From a virus: a stretch of DNA of 33,636 nt. Made by a program: the position numbers and the translations under genes. Shown here piece after piece: positions 22,850 through 31,025 of this stretch (within the stretch, counting starts at the first letter, position 1; each line of letters starts with the position of its first letter). The stretch is taken from positions 1-33,636 of the IMG/VR virus record IMGVR_UViG_3300037189_024508; one strand, 5' to 3'. Below the pieces are notes generated by a model. That model saw only the letters and a program-made list of their open reading frames with translations, had not been told where the DNA came from and did no database searches.

Positions 22850-23188
22850 TTATAGCCCCTCCTGCATCATAATCATATAATCCAACCTCGCCACAATTGC
22901 TTCACTTGCGTCAGGTTGCGGTGGAGCGGCGGGAGGTGGCGGGGCGTTGAGAAGCTCTTCAATCAGTGCAACGGCTTTTACAGGGTTGCTTTCGGCGATA
23001 CTGTAATTCTGTTTTAGGATTCCGAGATTATCAAAACTTTGCAGTACACCGTCTACCTCTGAAATGACAACGGTACAAGCAGGATTCTCTGCCCAGCCCC
23101 ACTTTTCAAACACTTTTTCGGGTGTAAGCTTTTCACCAACTGGCGGATACAATGTCCTCTTTTTATCCCATATCGTGTATTTAATCAT
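22850..23188 (-). CDS. Tail-region protein with proline hinge
   Basis: This protein of 112 residues opens Met-Ile-Lys-Tyr-Thr-Ile-Trp-Asp-Lys-Lys, a start shared by many small Firmicutes phage tail proteins. A Pro/Ala-rich linker (about 82-92) separates an alpha/beta N-terminal domain from a short helix ending Met-Ile-Met-Met-Gln-Glu-Gly-Leu. Its ATG overlaps the Kelch gene stop. It may be a chaperone or connector for the neighbouring fibre; not proven. Confidence 0.75.
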   Translation of the reverse strand: MIKYTIWDKKRTLYPPVGEKLTPEKVFEKWGWAENPACTVVISEVDGVLQSFDNLGILKQNYSIAESNPVKAVALIEELLNAPPPPAAPPQPDASEAIVARLDYMIMMQEGL

Positions 23189-24372
23189 ACTGCTGTCACC
23201 GTTCCTTTTTTGAATTTTATATAACCTACCAAGTTGCCAAAAACTGTAAGAGTCGTTTGTGTTCCAACGGTTGTTTCTGTTGTGGCAGGTGATATTTGAT
23301 GTTTGCTTCCAGACGGCATCGCAATAGAATGCTTCGCCGAGTAAGCGGTTGTGGTTTCTCCGATAAATTGCCCGTTGTCAAAATAAATTCCCCCGCAAAA
23401 AATTGCGTAGTTTCCTACGCTAGCGGCTCCACCTACTTGTATTTGCGTTTCCAGCGGTTGAACGACTGTTCTAGATAAATCAGAGTTATAGGCATCCACT
23501 ACTGAAGAATATCCCGCGTTCGTCGTACCACCTGCAAAAAAAACATAGTTACCAACACTCGCTGAGATTGCTCCTGAGCGGCTTTCGCTTAGGGTTGTTA
23601 GTGTGCTTCTGGTAAGTGACGTGTTATATGCGTCTACTGTATTACTATAAGATGAGCCGCCTAGACTTCCGCCAGCAAAAATTGCATAATCTCCAGTTTG
23701 CGCGCCGTAAAATCTCCTCCTTGCCTCGCTTAATGCCGTTGCTGTTGTACGGACAAGAGACGTGTCGTACGCGTCTACCGTGGAGCTTAACGCTGAGCCA
23801 GTCCATCCACCTGCAAAAAGCGCATAGTTTCCTACTGATGAAACAGCCAAGTCATACCTTAAAACGCTTAGTGCAGTTACACTAGTTTTTACAAGCGATG
23901 TATTGTATGCTTCAACCGTCGACACACCATTATATCCTCCAAAAAGCGCATAGCCACCTACACTAACTCCTCTGACAACATCCGAGCTACTAGCAAGTGA
24001 CGTGGCAGTTGTCCGCACAAGAGACCCATCATATGCATCTGCAGTAGAAACCGATCCACCACTTGATGCCCCTCCTGCAAAAAGTGCGTAACCGCCTACG
24101 GATGCTGCCGCCGTGCTAAATCTGGCTACCGATAAAGACGTAGCCGTGCTCCTAACAAGTGCACTTGTATATGCGTCAACCGTCGACAAAAATTGCCCCC
24201 AATTTGTAGAAGTTCCCCCTGCGAAAATGGCATAATTTTGATTTGATGTTGCTCCAATTAAATTTCTGCCTTGAGATAAAGAGGGGGCGTTTTCTTGGTT
24301 AACTGGAAGTTTTGTAACATTATAATTCACTTTTCCGTATCCCCCGCCTATATTCGTTCGTCCACTTCCCAT
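23185..24372 (-). CDS. Kelch-like beta-propeller tail protein
   Basis: The protein has 395 residues and about seven repeats of 45-50 residues. Each has Gly-x-Tyr-Ala-Leu-Phe-Ala-Gly-Gly, a short loop, Ser-Thr-Val-Asp-Ala-Tyr, then Ser-Leu-Val-Arg-Thr-Thr-Ala-Thr-Ala-Leu-Ser and Arg. The double Gly followed by Tyr matches Kelch blades, so a seven-bladed propeller is likely. The C-terminal 50 residues form a separate small domain. Such propellers on phage tails bind host surface molecules. Repeat-to-repeat differences lie in the loops between Gly-Gly and the Val-Asp-Ala-Tyr strand, the expected contact surface. Confidence 0.88.
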   Translation of the reverse strand: MGSGRTNIGGGYGKVNYNVTKLPVNQENAPSLSQGRNLIGATSNQNYAIFAGGTSTNWGQFLSTVDAYTSALVRSTATSLSVARFSTAAASVGGYALFAGGASSGGSVSTADAYDGSLVRTTATSLASSSDVVRGVSVGGYALFGGYNGVSTVEAYNTSLVKTSVTALSVLRYDLAVSSVGNYALFAGGWTGSALSSTVDAYDTSLVRTTATALSEARRRFYGAQTGDYAIFAGGSLGGSSYSNTVDAYNTSLTRSTLTTLSESRSGAISASVGNYVFFAGGTTNAGYSSVVDAYNSDLSRTVVQPLETQIQVGGAASVGNYAIFCGGIYFDNGQFIGETTTAYSAKHSIAMPSGSKHQISPATTETTVGTQTTLTVFGNLVGYIKFKKGTVTAV

Positions 24373-24378
24373 ATCGCC

Positions 24379-24738
24379 TCACCCTTTGGATATGACATAA
24401 TCAAATGTAACTGTTCCACTCGGCGCATTATCGGCATATAGCGTTATACCGCCGTTATATGTCACAGCGTAACCGATGTTTGCATCCTGTGCAACGGTGA
24501 AAGACGCTGTTGTGAAAAGGATATCCGCATACATCGTCGCTAGTACACCTGTTATCGCAACGTCTTTCTTCACTGCAAAACCTGCATCAGTCGTAGCCGT
24601 CCATCCAGTATTTGTGGTGGACGTTTGCCCCGTGATACTCGTTGCCGTTTCTATTCCTGTCTCAATCTTGTTTAGATTCGCTGCGCTAACAGCAGGAACG
24701 GAACCGTTCACCCATGTTGTTTTGGTATACGTTGGCAT
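24379..24738 (-). CDS. Short tail fibre/baseplate protein
   Basis: This 119-residue protein contains Thr-Thr-Trp-Val-Asn-Gly-Ser-Val-Pro-Ala-Val-Ser-Ala-Ala-Asn-Leu-Asn-Lys-Ile-Glu near the N-terminus, a segment shared by many phage fibre proteins where it joins the fibre to the tail. The remainder is beta-rich. It lies between the fibre-type protein at 24745 and the propeller, so it may link the propeller to the baseplate. Confidence 0.8.
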   Translation of the reverse strand: MPTYTKTTWVNGSVPAVSAANLNKIETGIETATSITGQTSTTNTGWTATTDAGFAVKKDVAITGVLATMYADILFTTASFTVAQDANIGYAVTYNGGITLYADNAPSGTVTFDYVISKG

Positions 24739-24744
24739 AGTACG

Positions 24745-25191
24745 TTACCCCCTTTGTATCGTATCCCTACGGACAATTTGGATCGACTCTAAATTCGTCT
24801 TGTTGCGTGAGTACAGCACCCTTGATACCATTATACCACTATTTGATGTCGTTGTCGCCGTCGTTCCTGCAAAAATTCCAATTTCACGGATATTCGCAAC
24901 CGCCTCTGTTTCAAGGATGACGGCTGTTTTTTCTAGTTGCCCCGTAGCGGGCTTGGTTGACGCTATGAACGGCGTTCTAAATATCTCTGCCCCTAACTGC
25001 GTCTGCGTTGTGCTTGGCGTTGTAGCGGACGTTCCTACCGCCAAATAGCGTATCTCTGTTGATGTCAATTCTCCGTTGAGTGCATTCCTCACCATGTCCA
25101 ACCCCGCATCGGTGATGAGGTTGTTGATGATAAATCGCTCGTCTCCTGCACTAATTTCGTATTGTCCAAGCCAACCTCTTTTGTCTTCCAT
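24745..25191 (-). CDS. Tail fibre-type protein
   Basis: This protein of 148 residues has Ile-Arg-Tyr-Leu-Ala-Val-Gly-Thr-Ser-Ala-Thr-Thr-Pro-Ser-Thr-Thr-Gln-Thr-Gln-Leu (about 47-66), followed by an Arg residue and a beta-rich end; this layout is common in fibre-associated proteins. The ATG follows GGAGGTG, which lies directly against the end of non-coding element B, so the element separates it from the hub gene. No enzymatic motif is seen. Confidence 0.8.
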   Translation of the reverse strand: MEDKRGWLGQYEISAGDERFIINNLITDAGLDMVRNALNGELTSTEIRYLAVGTSATTPSTTQTQLGAEIFRTPFIASTKPATGQLEKTAVILETEAVANIREIGIFAGTTATTTSNSGIMVSRVLYSRNKTNLESIQIVRRDTIQRG

Positions 25192-25433
25192 GCGTCACAC
25201 CTCCGTAGCTTTTGTAGTCTTGTAGCCGTGTAGTCTGAACTTTTCATACATTCTATATTGCCTTTGTGCTTGCGTGCTGTAACGCATTTTTTTGTATATA
25301 TTTATATATATATTTCAGACTACAAGACTACATTTTATATATATAGAGGTAAAAAAGCTATATATATACTAACTTTTCAACCTTAAAGCTATTGTAGCTT
25401 TTTTGTAGTCTGAGTGTAGCTTGTAGCCGGAAA
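25192..25433. other. Origin-like non-coding element B (inverted relative to A)
   Basis: A 242-bp gap interrupts an otherwise tightly packed tail operon. It contains TGTAGTC repeats at 25213 and 25229 (TGTAGCC at 25221), GACTACA at 25318 and 25326, then TGTAGC/TGTAGTC at 25393, 25404, 25415 and 25422. It also has AT-rich stretches and the core TGCTGTAACGC. Its reverse complement matches element A (7896-8142) in motif order, core and flanks. Between the left and middle clusters the AT tracts differ. A second origin, a transposed copy or a regulatory RNA region are all possible. Confidence 0.7.
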
Positions 25434-26873
25434 TCAGCATGGTATGAAAGAGGTAGAGGGGAAAAGTGTGTCCGACGGCACAACACAAGCAAAAACTGTC
25501 TGTGTTAGCGTCTCCGTCCAGCCATCCGTTTCCGAGGTAGCAGTGAGGATGACTAGTAATTCATTTTCCCTGATACTCGCTTTCAGGTCTTGTTTGAGTA
25601 AATCATTGTAGAACTTTTGCCATCCTCCAAGTGGATCGCCGTCGATGGCGTGCACCGTGTACACGAGCCGTCCCGCTCCGTCAAGCTCTGATATGGTGAC
25701 CTTGTCAATCAGAAAGTCCGTGGAGCTTATGTTGTATTCGGGTAGCGTGATGGTTTGCAGTTGCCCTGCCGCGAGTCCTGCTGTGTACGTATCATACGTG
25801 ATTTGCCGTGCCACTTTTGTGTATTTTTCAAGCTTCCCTGTCGCAATGGATATCGCCTCGCCACGGGATACAATGGACGTGTCAACGTCTATGCGTTCAT
25901 ATACGCCAGTGTTACCTTCTAGCGACGCACGGTTTGCAATGGCAACGACATCTTCCGATACAACAGCAAGAGAAATTAAGCCTTTATATGTTACCTGTAT
26001 CACGTCCGTTGTTGATAAAACGGTTTGTGTGCCGTCCTGAACAATCGTATTTTTCCCCACGTCGTAGTAATACTTTTTGTTTTTGTCTACACCGTTTACT
26101 CCTATATCTGTCGCCGTTATTTCAACACTGTTGATAAATATTCTAGGTTTATCCGATATCGGAAACCTTGTTATAAACACTCTTGATACACCATCAGGAT
26201 TCGGCGTTGGCTTCTCCAATGCGATCTCATCCGTCTGTATCTGCCCACCACGGATGTATTGTCGATTGCGATATTGTGATCTGTCTTGCCTAACTTGAAC
26301 GTTGTTGATGCTTGATGTACTGGTGATTCCAAAAGGAGCAATAAAAAAACTACGAGGGGTAAAATAGAATTTTTTATCATAATCAATGTACCAATTAAAA
26401 CCCGTTATATCGCATAGCTCGTTTAGCGCATCTGATACCGTGCCAACCCGTGGGAAAGACGCTTTATCCAGCGTTACAGCGGCATTAGTGATACTGCCTA
26501 ACGTTATACCATCGGGCGAAAGATACGTTGTATACAGGTCATTTACAATCGTGTGAACGGCGGTGTTGACATACGTCTTAGCTACAAGCCAACGATCTGC
26601 TATTTGATGATTATCGACGCATTCCACATCGTAATACCATGCATTTTTAGCTAGTGGAACATGTTTTTTTGGATACAGGAGAAACCCCGCAAATATAAGC
26701 GATGCAAAGTCATCGTATATCTGTATCTGTTGCCCATCCTGTAAATCCATCATCATGGACACGTCTACAAGTTGCAAACGTGCCATGGAACGCTCGTTGA
26801 TTGTATCTTCGATTTCCAGTGAACCCGAGCGAAAACAATTTGTTCTGTCAATCCCTGATATGATGATTTGCAT
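25434..26873 (-). CDS. Tail hub / tail-associated protein
   Basis: This 479-residue protein starts at the ATG that overlaps the tape-measure stop. The N-terminal 150 residues alternate strands and helices (Ile-Ile-Ile-Ser-Gly-Ile-Asp-Arg-Thr...; Tyr-Tyr-Asp-Val-Glu-Cys-Val-Asp-Asn), and the segment Asp-Ala-Leu-Asn-Glu-Leu-Cys-Asp-Ile-Thr-Gly-Phe-Asn-Trp-Tyr-Ile-Asp near 160 is typical of gp27-like tail hub proteins. No lysozyme or peptidase motif is present. It is the only gene between tape measure and fibres, so it may combine the distal-tail and hub roles. Confidence 0.82.
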   Translation of the reverse strand: MQIIISGIDRTNCFRSGSLEIEDTINERSMARLQLVDVSMMMDLQDGQQIQIYDDFASLIFAGFLLYPKKHVPLAKNAWYYDVECVDNHQIADRWLVAKTYVNTAVHTIVNDLYTTYLSPDGITLGSITNAAVTLDKASFPRVGTVSDALNELCDITGFNWYIDYDKKFYFTPRSFFIAPFGITSTSSINNVQVRQDRSQYRNRQYIRGGQIQTDEIALEKPTPNPDGVSRVFITRFPISDKPRIFINSVEITATDIGVNGVDKNKKYYYDVGKNTIVQDGTQTVLSTTDVIQVTYKGLISLAVVSEDVVAIANRASLEGNTGVYERIDVDTSIVSRGEAISIATGKLEKYTKVARQITYDTYTAGLAAGQLQTITLPEYNISSTDFLIDKVTISELDGAGRLVYTVHAIDGDPLGGWQKFYNDLLKQDLKASIRENELLVILTATSETDGWTETLTQTVFACVVPSDTLFPSTSFIPC

Positions 26874-28777
26874 CAGTATGCACTCCCAACCCTGCCACGT
26901 ATCATATCAACCATCGTTGGAGCGATCGTCTGTGTTATCCTGCGTCCGTCAAGATAAATGCTTGTTTCACGTGTTCCGCCAAAATCACCTAAACGACTGA
27001 GAGGTATAACTGCTTCACTGCCCGCTTCTCCAATCATAGCAAGTGTTGGCGACGTGATGATTCCGCCGTCTGCGAGAAATGGTATTTTATCAACGACATT
27101 TTTTATTGTATTTGTTACAACGGTTAAGCCTTCCGATGCCAAGGATTTTGCTTTTTCAAACAAACTAATAAACTCGCTTACTTTTTCCCTAACCGTGGCA
27201 ATCAATTTTGCAATGTTGTCAAATGGCGCTTTTGCTATTGCGTATAAACCACTGAAAACTCCTGAAAAAATTGCCTTTATTCCTTCCCATGCTTTTTTCC
27301 AGTCGCCTGTAAAAACTCCTGTAATAAACGTCATCAAACCAATATAAGCTGTTTTCATTCCTTCTAAAACTGTTTTAATAGTTTCGAATGCTGTTTTGAA
27401 ATTATCCGAAAATGTTCCAATTAAATACGCCGATATTGGCATAATAACTTTTGTATAAAATGCTTCCATCAATACGTATAAAGCTTTGAACTGTACAACA
27501 AAAATTGTCAATATAAATGTTCCTAATGGCAATAAAATTTGTTTCCACAAAAATGTCAGTACAGCGCTTAACGCCTCTATGGTTGGAGAAAAAGTTTCGG
27601 ACAAGGATTTTCCAAATGGAACAAAAATATTATTCCACAAAACTTTTAAATATTCTCCCAGTGGCACTAAAACATTGTTCCATAAACTTGTTGCAACAGT
27701 TGCTATTTGAGTCAGAACAGAATCGACTGTACCTCTGAAGTTTTCATTTGTGTTGTAAAAATACACGAATGCTGCGACAAGCCCTGCAACCGCCGCTAAA
27801 ATAAGCGAGATCGGATTTGTTGCTAAGAAACTCATCGCCGTACCAATCGCTTTTACACCGGAAACCATTGTCATGAATCCTGCTGATATTGATGGCAAAA
27901 CAGCTAAAACAGCTCCGAACGCCAAAATTACAGGGCCAAGAGCGAGTGCCAATCCTGCAAAAATGATTATTTTCTCTTTTGTTGATGCTGATAAATTTGC
28001 AAATGAAGTCAATAAGTCGTTGACGAATGTAACAACTTGAGTAAAAACTGGCAGTATAATCGTTCCTATTTGAACGCCAATTTCTTTCATTGTTTCGCCA
28101 AAAATTCTCATTTGGTTGGCGGCGCCATCCGATGTTCTTCCAAAGTCCCCTTGCGCATTTTTTGTTGCGTTCATAACGTAAGCGTATCTTAGGTTTATTT
28201 TTTCAGCTTCAGTCATATCTTGAACATTTTCATTTATACCCTGACTAAGCGCAAATGTTTCTAAATTTGTTTCAGTCATAACAACACCAAGCATTTTTAG
28301 TGATTCTGTTTCCCCCGTAAAAATTCCTGCTAGTGCTCCCATCGCTTGCTTTGCGTCGACATTCTTAAAACTCGCCAAATCGCCCCCGAGTTGTGTCAGT
28401 GCCATTGACATACCAGAGGCGTCTTTTTGAGCCAACCCCATCGAAGTCCCCATATCACCAAAAAGCGCCGCGGAATCAAGTGCTGATTGTTGTGCCAAGC
28501 CCATAGATTTCAATGAATTTTTTGACCAGTCTTTAACCTCTTGAGCCGAATCGCCAAAAGACACATTGATTTTATTTGTTGTTTCTTCCATGTCACTGGC
28601 CAGTTTTATTGATGCTCCACCGGCTGCCAACAAAGGAAGAGTTATAACTTTTGATAAAGTACCGCCTATTGTAGCCAACCCTGATCCTAAGGTGGTGAGC
28701 TTGCTCTGCGTTTCCTCGAACCCTTTGTTCAACTCTTTAAAGTCAGACGATATCTTCACAAATAACTCTTGTATCAT
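26873..28777 (-). CDS. Tape measure protein (TP901 type)
   Basis: This 634-residue protein sets tail length. Residues 1-200 match the TP901 core: Leu-Ala-Ser-Asp-Met-Glu-Glu-Thr-Thr-Asn-Lys-Ile near 60, Ala-Ala-Leu-Phe-Gly-Asp-Met near 100, and Ser-Asp-Gly-Ala-Ala-Asn-Gln-Met-Arg near 215. Two hydrophobic stretches lie at about 265-300 and 325-345. The C-terminus has Gly-Gly-Ile-Ile-Thr-Ser-Pro-Thr-Leu-Ala-Met-Ile-Gly-Glu-Ala-Gly-Ser-Glu-Ala, a common tape-measure end. At about 1.5 angstrom per residue the tail would be near 95 nm. The ATG overlaps the gpT-frame stop. Confidence 0.95.
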   Translation of the reverse strand: MIQELFVKISSDFKELNKGFEETQSKLTTLGSGLATIGGTLSKVITLPLLAAGGASIKLASDMEETTNKINVSFGDSAQEVKDWSKNSLKSMGLAQQSALDSAALFGDMGTSMGLAQKDASGMSMALTQLGGDLASFKNVDAKQAMGALAGIFTGETESLKMLGVVMTETNLETFALSQGINENVQDMTEAEKINLRYAYVMNATKNAQGDFGRTSDGAANQMRIFGETMKEIGVQIGTIILPVFTQVVTFVNDLLTSFANLSASTKEKIIIFAGLALALGPVILAFGAVLAVLPSISAGFMTMVSGVKAIGTAMSFLATNPISLILAAVAGLVAAFVYFYNTNENFRGTVDSVLTQIATVATSLWNNVLVPLGEYLKVLWNNIFVPFGKSLSETFSPTIEALSAVLTFLWKQILLPLGTFILTIFVVQFKALYVLMEAFYTKVIMPISAYLIGTFSDNFKTAFETIKTVLEGMKTAYIGLMTFITGVFTGDWKKAWEGIKAIFSGVFSGLYAIAKAPFDNIAKLIATVREKVSEFISLFEKAKSLASEGLTVVTNTIKNVVDKIPFLADGGIITSPTLAMIGEAGSEAVIPLSRLGDFGGTRETSIYLDGRRITQTIAPTMVDMIRGRVGSAY

Positions 28778-29405
28778 GTTTTGTCACCGCCTTTTTTCTC
28801 TTCGCCGTACGACGCTACGAACTGTTGCAAAACTTGCAACTGTTCTTGCCAAGTCTGCTTTTTTTTCTTTTCTTGCGGCATGAAGTCGCTTACCTTAAAT
28901 GGCGTCCCTTTCGAGCGATTCGCATTTGCTATCACGCTACACACAAGGGCAAAACGATAGTGTTCCCGTTTCGCCCCTGCTTCGTACGATTTATTTAAGT
29001 AATAATATTCTTTTAACGTAAGCCGCCACGCATCACGAGGGGTTAAGCCGAAGTTTGTAACGGCATGCGCCCATATCTCAATAACGCGTGGCGTTTTTAG
29101 TTTTTTGATGATGAATCCGATTTTTCGCCGTCAACGTGTGAAGAACTTGTTATAACATTGTTCAATTGTTTAGCTACGTCGTTCATATTTTCTGCGGTTA
29201 TAAGTTTCCCGACTTCTTTTAACGTTAGTGTTTCGTCATCGTGAAGAAAACAGGCCCACAGTAGCGCCCTTAACCCGATAGCTCCGGCGTTTTCCCCGAT
29301 CTGAGTTGCGCTTTTTCCAGTCGCTTCCTCATACGCCGCCATTGCATTTAAGTCAAATATTAGTTTTCTTGGTTTGTCTAAATTAATAATAATATCTCTT
29401 GTCAT
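28774..29405 (-). CDS. Tail assembly chaperones G and GT (frameshifted)
   Basis: The 0-frame product (29405 to 29097) has 102 residues and ends Ser-Ser-Ser-Lys-Asn-stop. At 29106-29100 the heptamer A_AAA_AAC sits just before that stop. A -1 slip continues into an open frame ending at 28774 and gives a 210-residue GT product. The added part contains Leu-Thr-Leu-Lys-Glu-Tyr-Tyr-Tyr-Leu and Val-Cys-Ser-Val-Ile-Ala-Asn-Ala-Asn-Arg. The T frame has no good start of its own, and its stop overlaps the tape-measure ATG. G and GT coat the tape measure while the tail tube polymerises, in the established arrangement of siphoviruses. Confidence 0.9.
29100..29106 (-). other. -1 frameshift site in tail chaperone gene
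   Basis: The heptamer A_AAA_AAC is in the G frame, followed directly by TAA. The position matches the conserved G/GT frameshift. The tight link between slip site and stop codon favours this reading over a sequencing error. Confidence 0.88.
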
Positions 29406-29435
29406 AATATAATGCTCCCCCTTGAAAGTGTTTTA

Positions 29436-29837
29436 CTAAATTTGTCCTAAAGTTGGTCGTCCCGTTACTTTGAACGTTGCGCTGAACGGGATTGTGCCGT
29501 CAACAGGGGCTTCCATTGTAAATCCAGTCGTGAGCACCGTTGCGGTGAAACGTGTAACGCTTGGCGATGTTGGATAATCGACTGTGACCGTTTGCGTCGT
29601 GTTTGTTTCTAACGCAACAATCGTAGCGGACGCAGAGGCTGTTGTATAATTGCCTTCGATGCTGATTTCTCCACCATCACGCAATCCTTTGATAAACTCT
29701 CTATAGCGGTCTGCGCTGGAATGTGTCGTGACATCAATTGTTTCTGCCGACAAGTTTGGAGCGGAAATGCTTGTTATTTCTGAAATAGTTGTTGCTCCAA
29801 TTTTTAATATCGCTCCAAATGCAAAAGTGCCTGCCAT
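29436..29837 (-). CDS. Major tail tube protein
   Basis: This 133-residue protein is beta-rich, with Phe-Gly-Ala-Ile-Leu-Lys-Ile-Gly near the start, a segment Ala-Glu-Thr-Ile-Asp-Val-Thr-Thr-His near 31-39 and Phe-Lys-Val-Thr-Gly-Arg-Pro-Thr at the end. This pattern fits the tail tube family of siphoviruses (Asp-Val-Thr-Thr motif plus the C-terminal Gly-x-Pro). It lies between the tail completion and chaperone genes, as expected. Confidence 0.92.
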   Translation of the reverse strand: MAGTFAFGAILKIGATTISEITSISAPNLSAETIDVTTHSSADRYREFIKGLRDGGEISIEGNYTTASASATIVALETNTTQTVTVDYPTSPSVTRFTATVLTTGFTMEAPVDGTIPFSATFKVTGRPTLGQI

Positions 29838-29858
29838 GATTCAATCACTCCTCAAATG

Positions 29859-30254
29859 TTAGTGACAAATGACATCATAGTTTGCATTGATGATGTTTTT
29901 GTCCTCGTCACGCTCCGTGGAACTGTAACGGTAAAAACACTGCACCATAGTATAAGTATCCATGGTGAATTTTTTTAGATTTATTGTTTGATTCACGAGT
30001 TCCATGATTTCCTTTGCTAGCTTGAAACCTCCACGCCCATTTTTAGTGAATATGCGCATTTCAAGCGTCACATAGAAACCGTCTTTGCCGAGTCGATTTG
30101 CATTCGTTTCTGTCATCGTGCCGATGGTAATGTATGGATACGCCGAATTTGTAGGAGGTTCATCGTATAGTGCGTTTCCTATCTTAGTCATCAATGTAGC
30201 GTTTGCACTCAAGGCGGTGAACAGTGATTTTTGTACACTCCACATAGCTGACAT
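29859..30254 (-). CDS. Tail completion/terminator protein (DUF3168)
   Basis: This protein of 131 residues shows the DUF3168 pattern: a helix with Leu-Phe-Thr-Ala-Leu-Ser-Ala-Asn-Ala-Thr-Leu, then Tyr-Pro-Tyr-Ile-Thr-Ile-Gly-Thr-Met-Thr-Glu near 39-49 and a strand Phe-Tyr-Val-Thr-Leu-Glu-Met-Arg-Ile-Phe-Thr. The family caps the tail tube and joins it to the head. Position before the tail tube gene agrees. Confidence 0.88.
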   Translation of the reverse strand: MSAMWSVQKSLFTALSANATLMTKIGNALYDEPPTNSAYPYITIGTMTETNANRLGKDGFYVTLEMRIFTKNGRGGFKLAKEIMELVNQTINLKKFTMDTYTMVQCFYRYSSTERDEDKNIINANYDVICH

Positions 30255-30255
30255 A

Positions 30256-30720
30256 TCACTGCACCCCCTTTATGCGCTTCACTGCTACAATGATTCGTGG
30301 AACGGCTCTGTCATACGCTTTTTTTAGAAAGTGCTTACCGTAACCCTTAGGCTTTTTCTGCCCTCCACTGCTACGCCCAGAATTTGGACCACCGCCACCA
30401 CGCTCGTGTATCTTCTCCGCATACTCCACATTGGTACCGACGATAACTTCGCCTTGTCTTGCTCGCACCGTTCGTAGCATTCCATCGTAGCTACCGCCTT
30501 CGCGGTCAGTGTAGTTAAATGTTGTTGTATTCCTCGTCACCGTGATGATACTTGCACGCAAACGCCCGCTATCCACGGGTACATTCCGTTTTGCTACTGT
30601 CTCAATCTCTACACGTGACATCGCCAAAATAGTTTCGTCAACCTCTTCTTGGATACGCTCGTTTAGCTTTTTCATTTCTTCACGCAACGCATTTATGTTG
30701 AGAATACTGAATTTTATCAT
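30256..30720 (-). CDS. HK97 gp10-like head-tail joining protein
   Basis: This 154-residue protein has a helical N-terminus, Val-Pro-Val-Asp-Ser-Gly-Arg-Leu-Arg-Ala-Ser-Ile near 47-58 and Tyr-Ala-Glu-Lys-Ile-His-Glu-Arg-Gly near 102-110, which are the usual gp10 family features. A Gly-rich basic loop (about 111-128) follows. Its ATG overlaps the stop of the preceding gene. The role is in the head-tail interface or tail completion. Confidence 0.9.
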   Translation of the reverse strand: MIKFSILNINALREEMKKLNERIQEEVDETILAMSRVEIETVAKRNVPVDSGRLRASIITVTRNTTTFNYTDREGGSYDGMLRTVRARQGEVIVGTNVEYAEKIHERGGGGPNSGRSSGGQKKPKGYGKHFLKKAYDRAVPRIIVAVKRIKGVQ

Positions 30721-31025
30721 ATCTCACACCTAGCTTTTACCGTCATCATCCTTGACAACTGCGTCTCATCCAGCACCGATTCAATGTCTAGCACTTTACC
30801 AAGGTATAAAATACGTTGCGTGTTGCTTAATGGCTGTTTTCGCATGCGGATGGTGTACTTCTCCACTTGCTGTATCTTGTCAAACCGTGTTTCCTCCGCC
30901 GCAACGCCTTCAACACGTGCCCACGCTGTCGACGTAGTAGTCCATGCTTCGGAAAACGTTCCTCCACCGCTAGGTGTAACGGTGAGAGACTGAATTGTGA
31001 TGGTGTTGCGTAAGCAAGTAAGCAT
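30717..31025 (-). CDS. Head-tail adaptor / head closure protein
   Basis: This protein of 102 residues contains Trp-Ala-Arg-Val-Glu-Gly near 35 and Tyr-Thr-Ile-Arg-Met-Arg-Lys near 57, followed by Ile-Leu-Tyr-Leu-Gly-Lys-Val-Leu-Asp-Ile-Glu-Ser-Val. This is the small SPP1 gp16-like head closure family. The ATG overlaps the stop of the connector gene (TAATG). Confidence 0.9.
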   Translation of the reverse strand: MLTCLRNTITIQSLTVTPSGGGTFSEAWTTTSTAWARVEGVAAEETRFDKIQQVEKYTIRMRKQPLSNTQRILYLGKVLDIESVLDETQLSRMMTVKARCEI

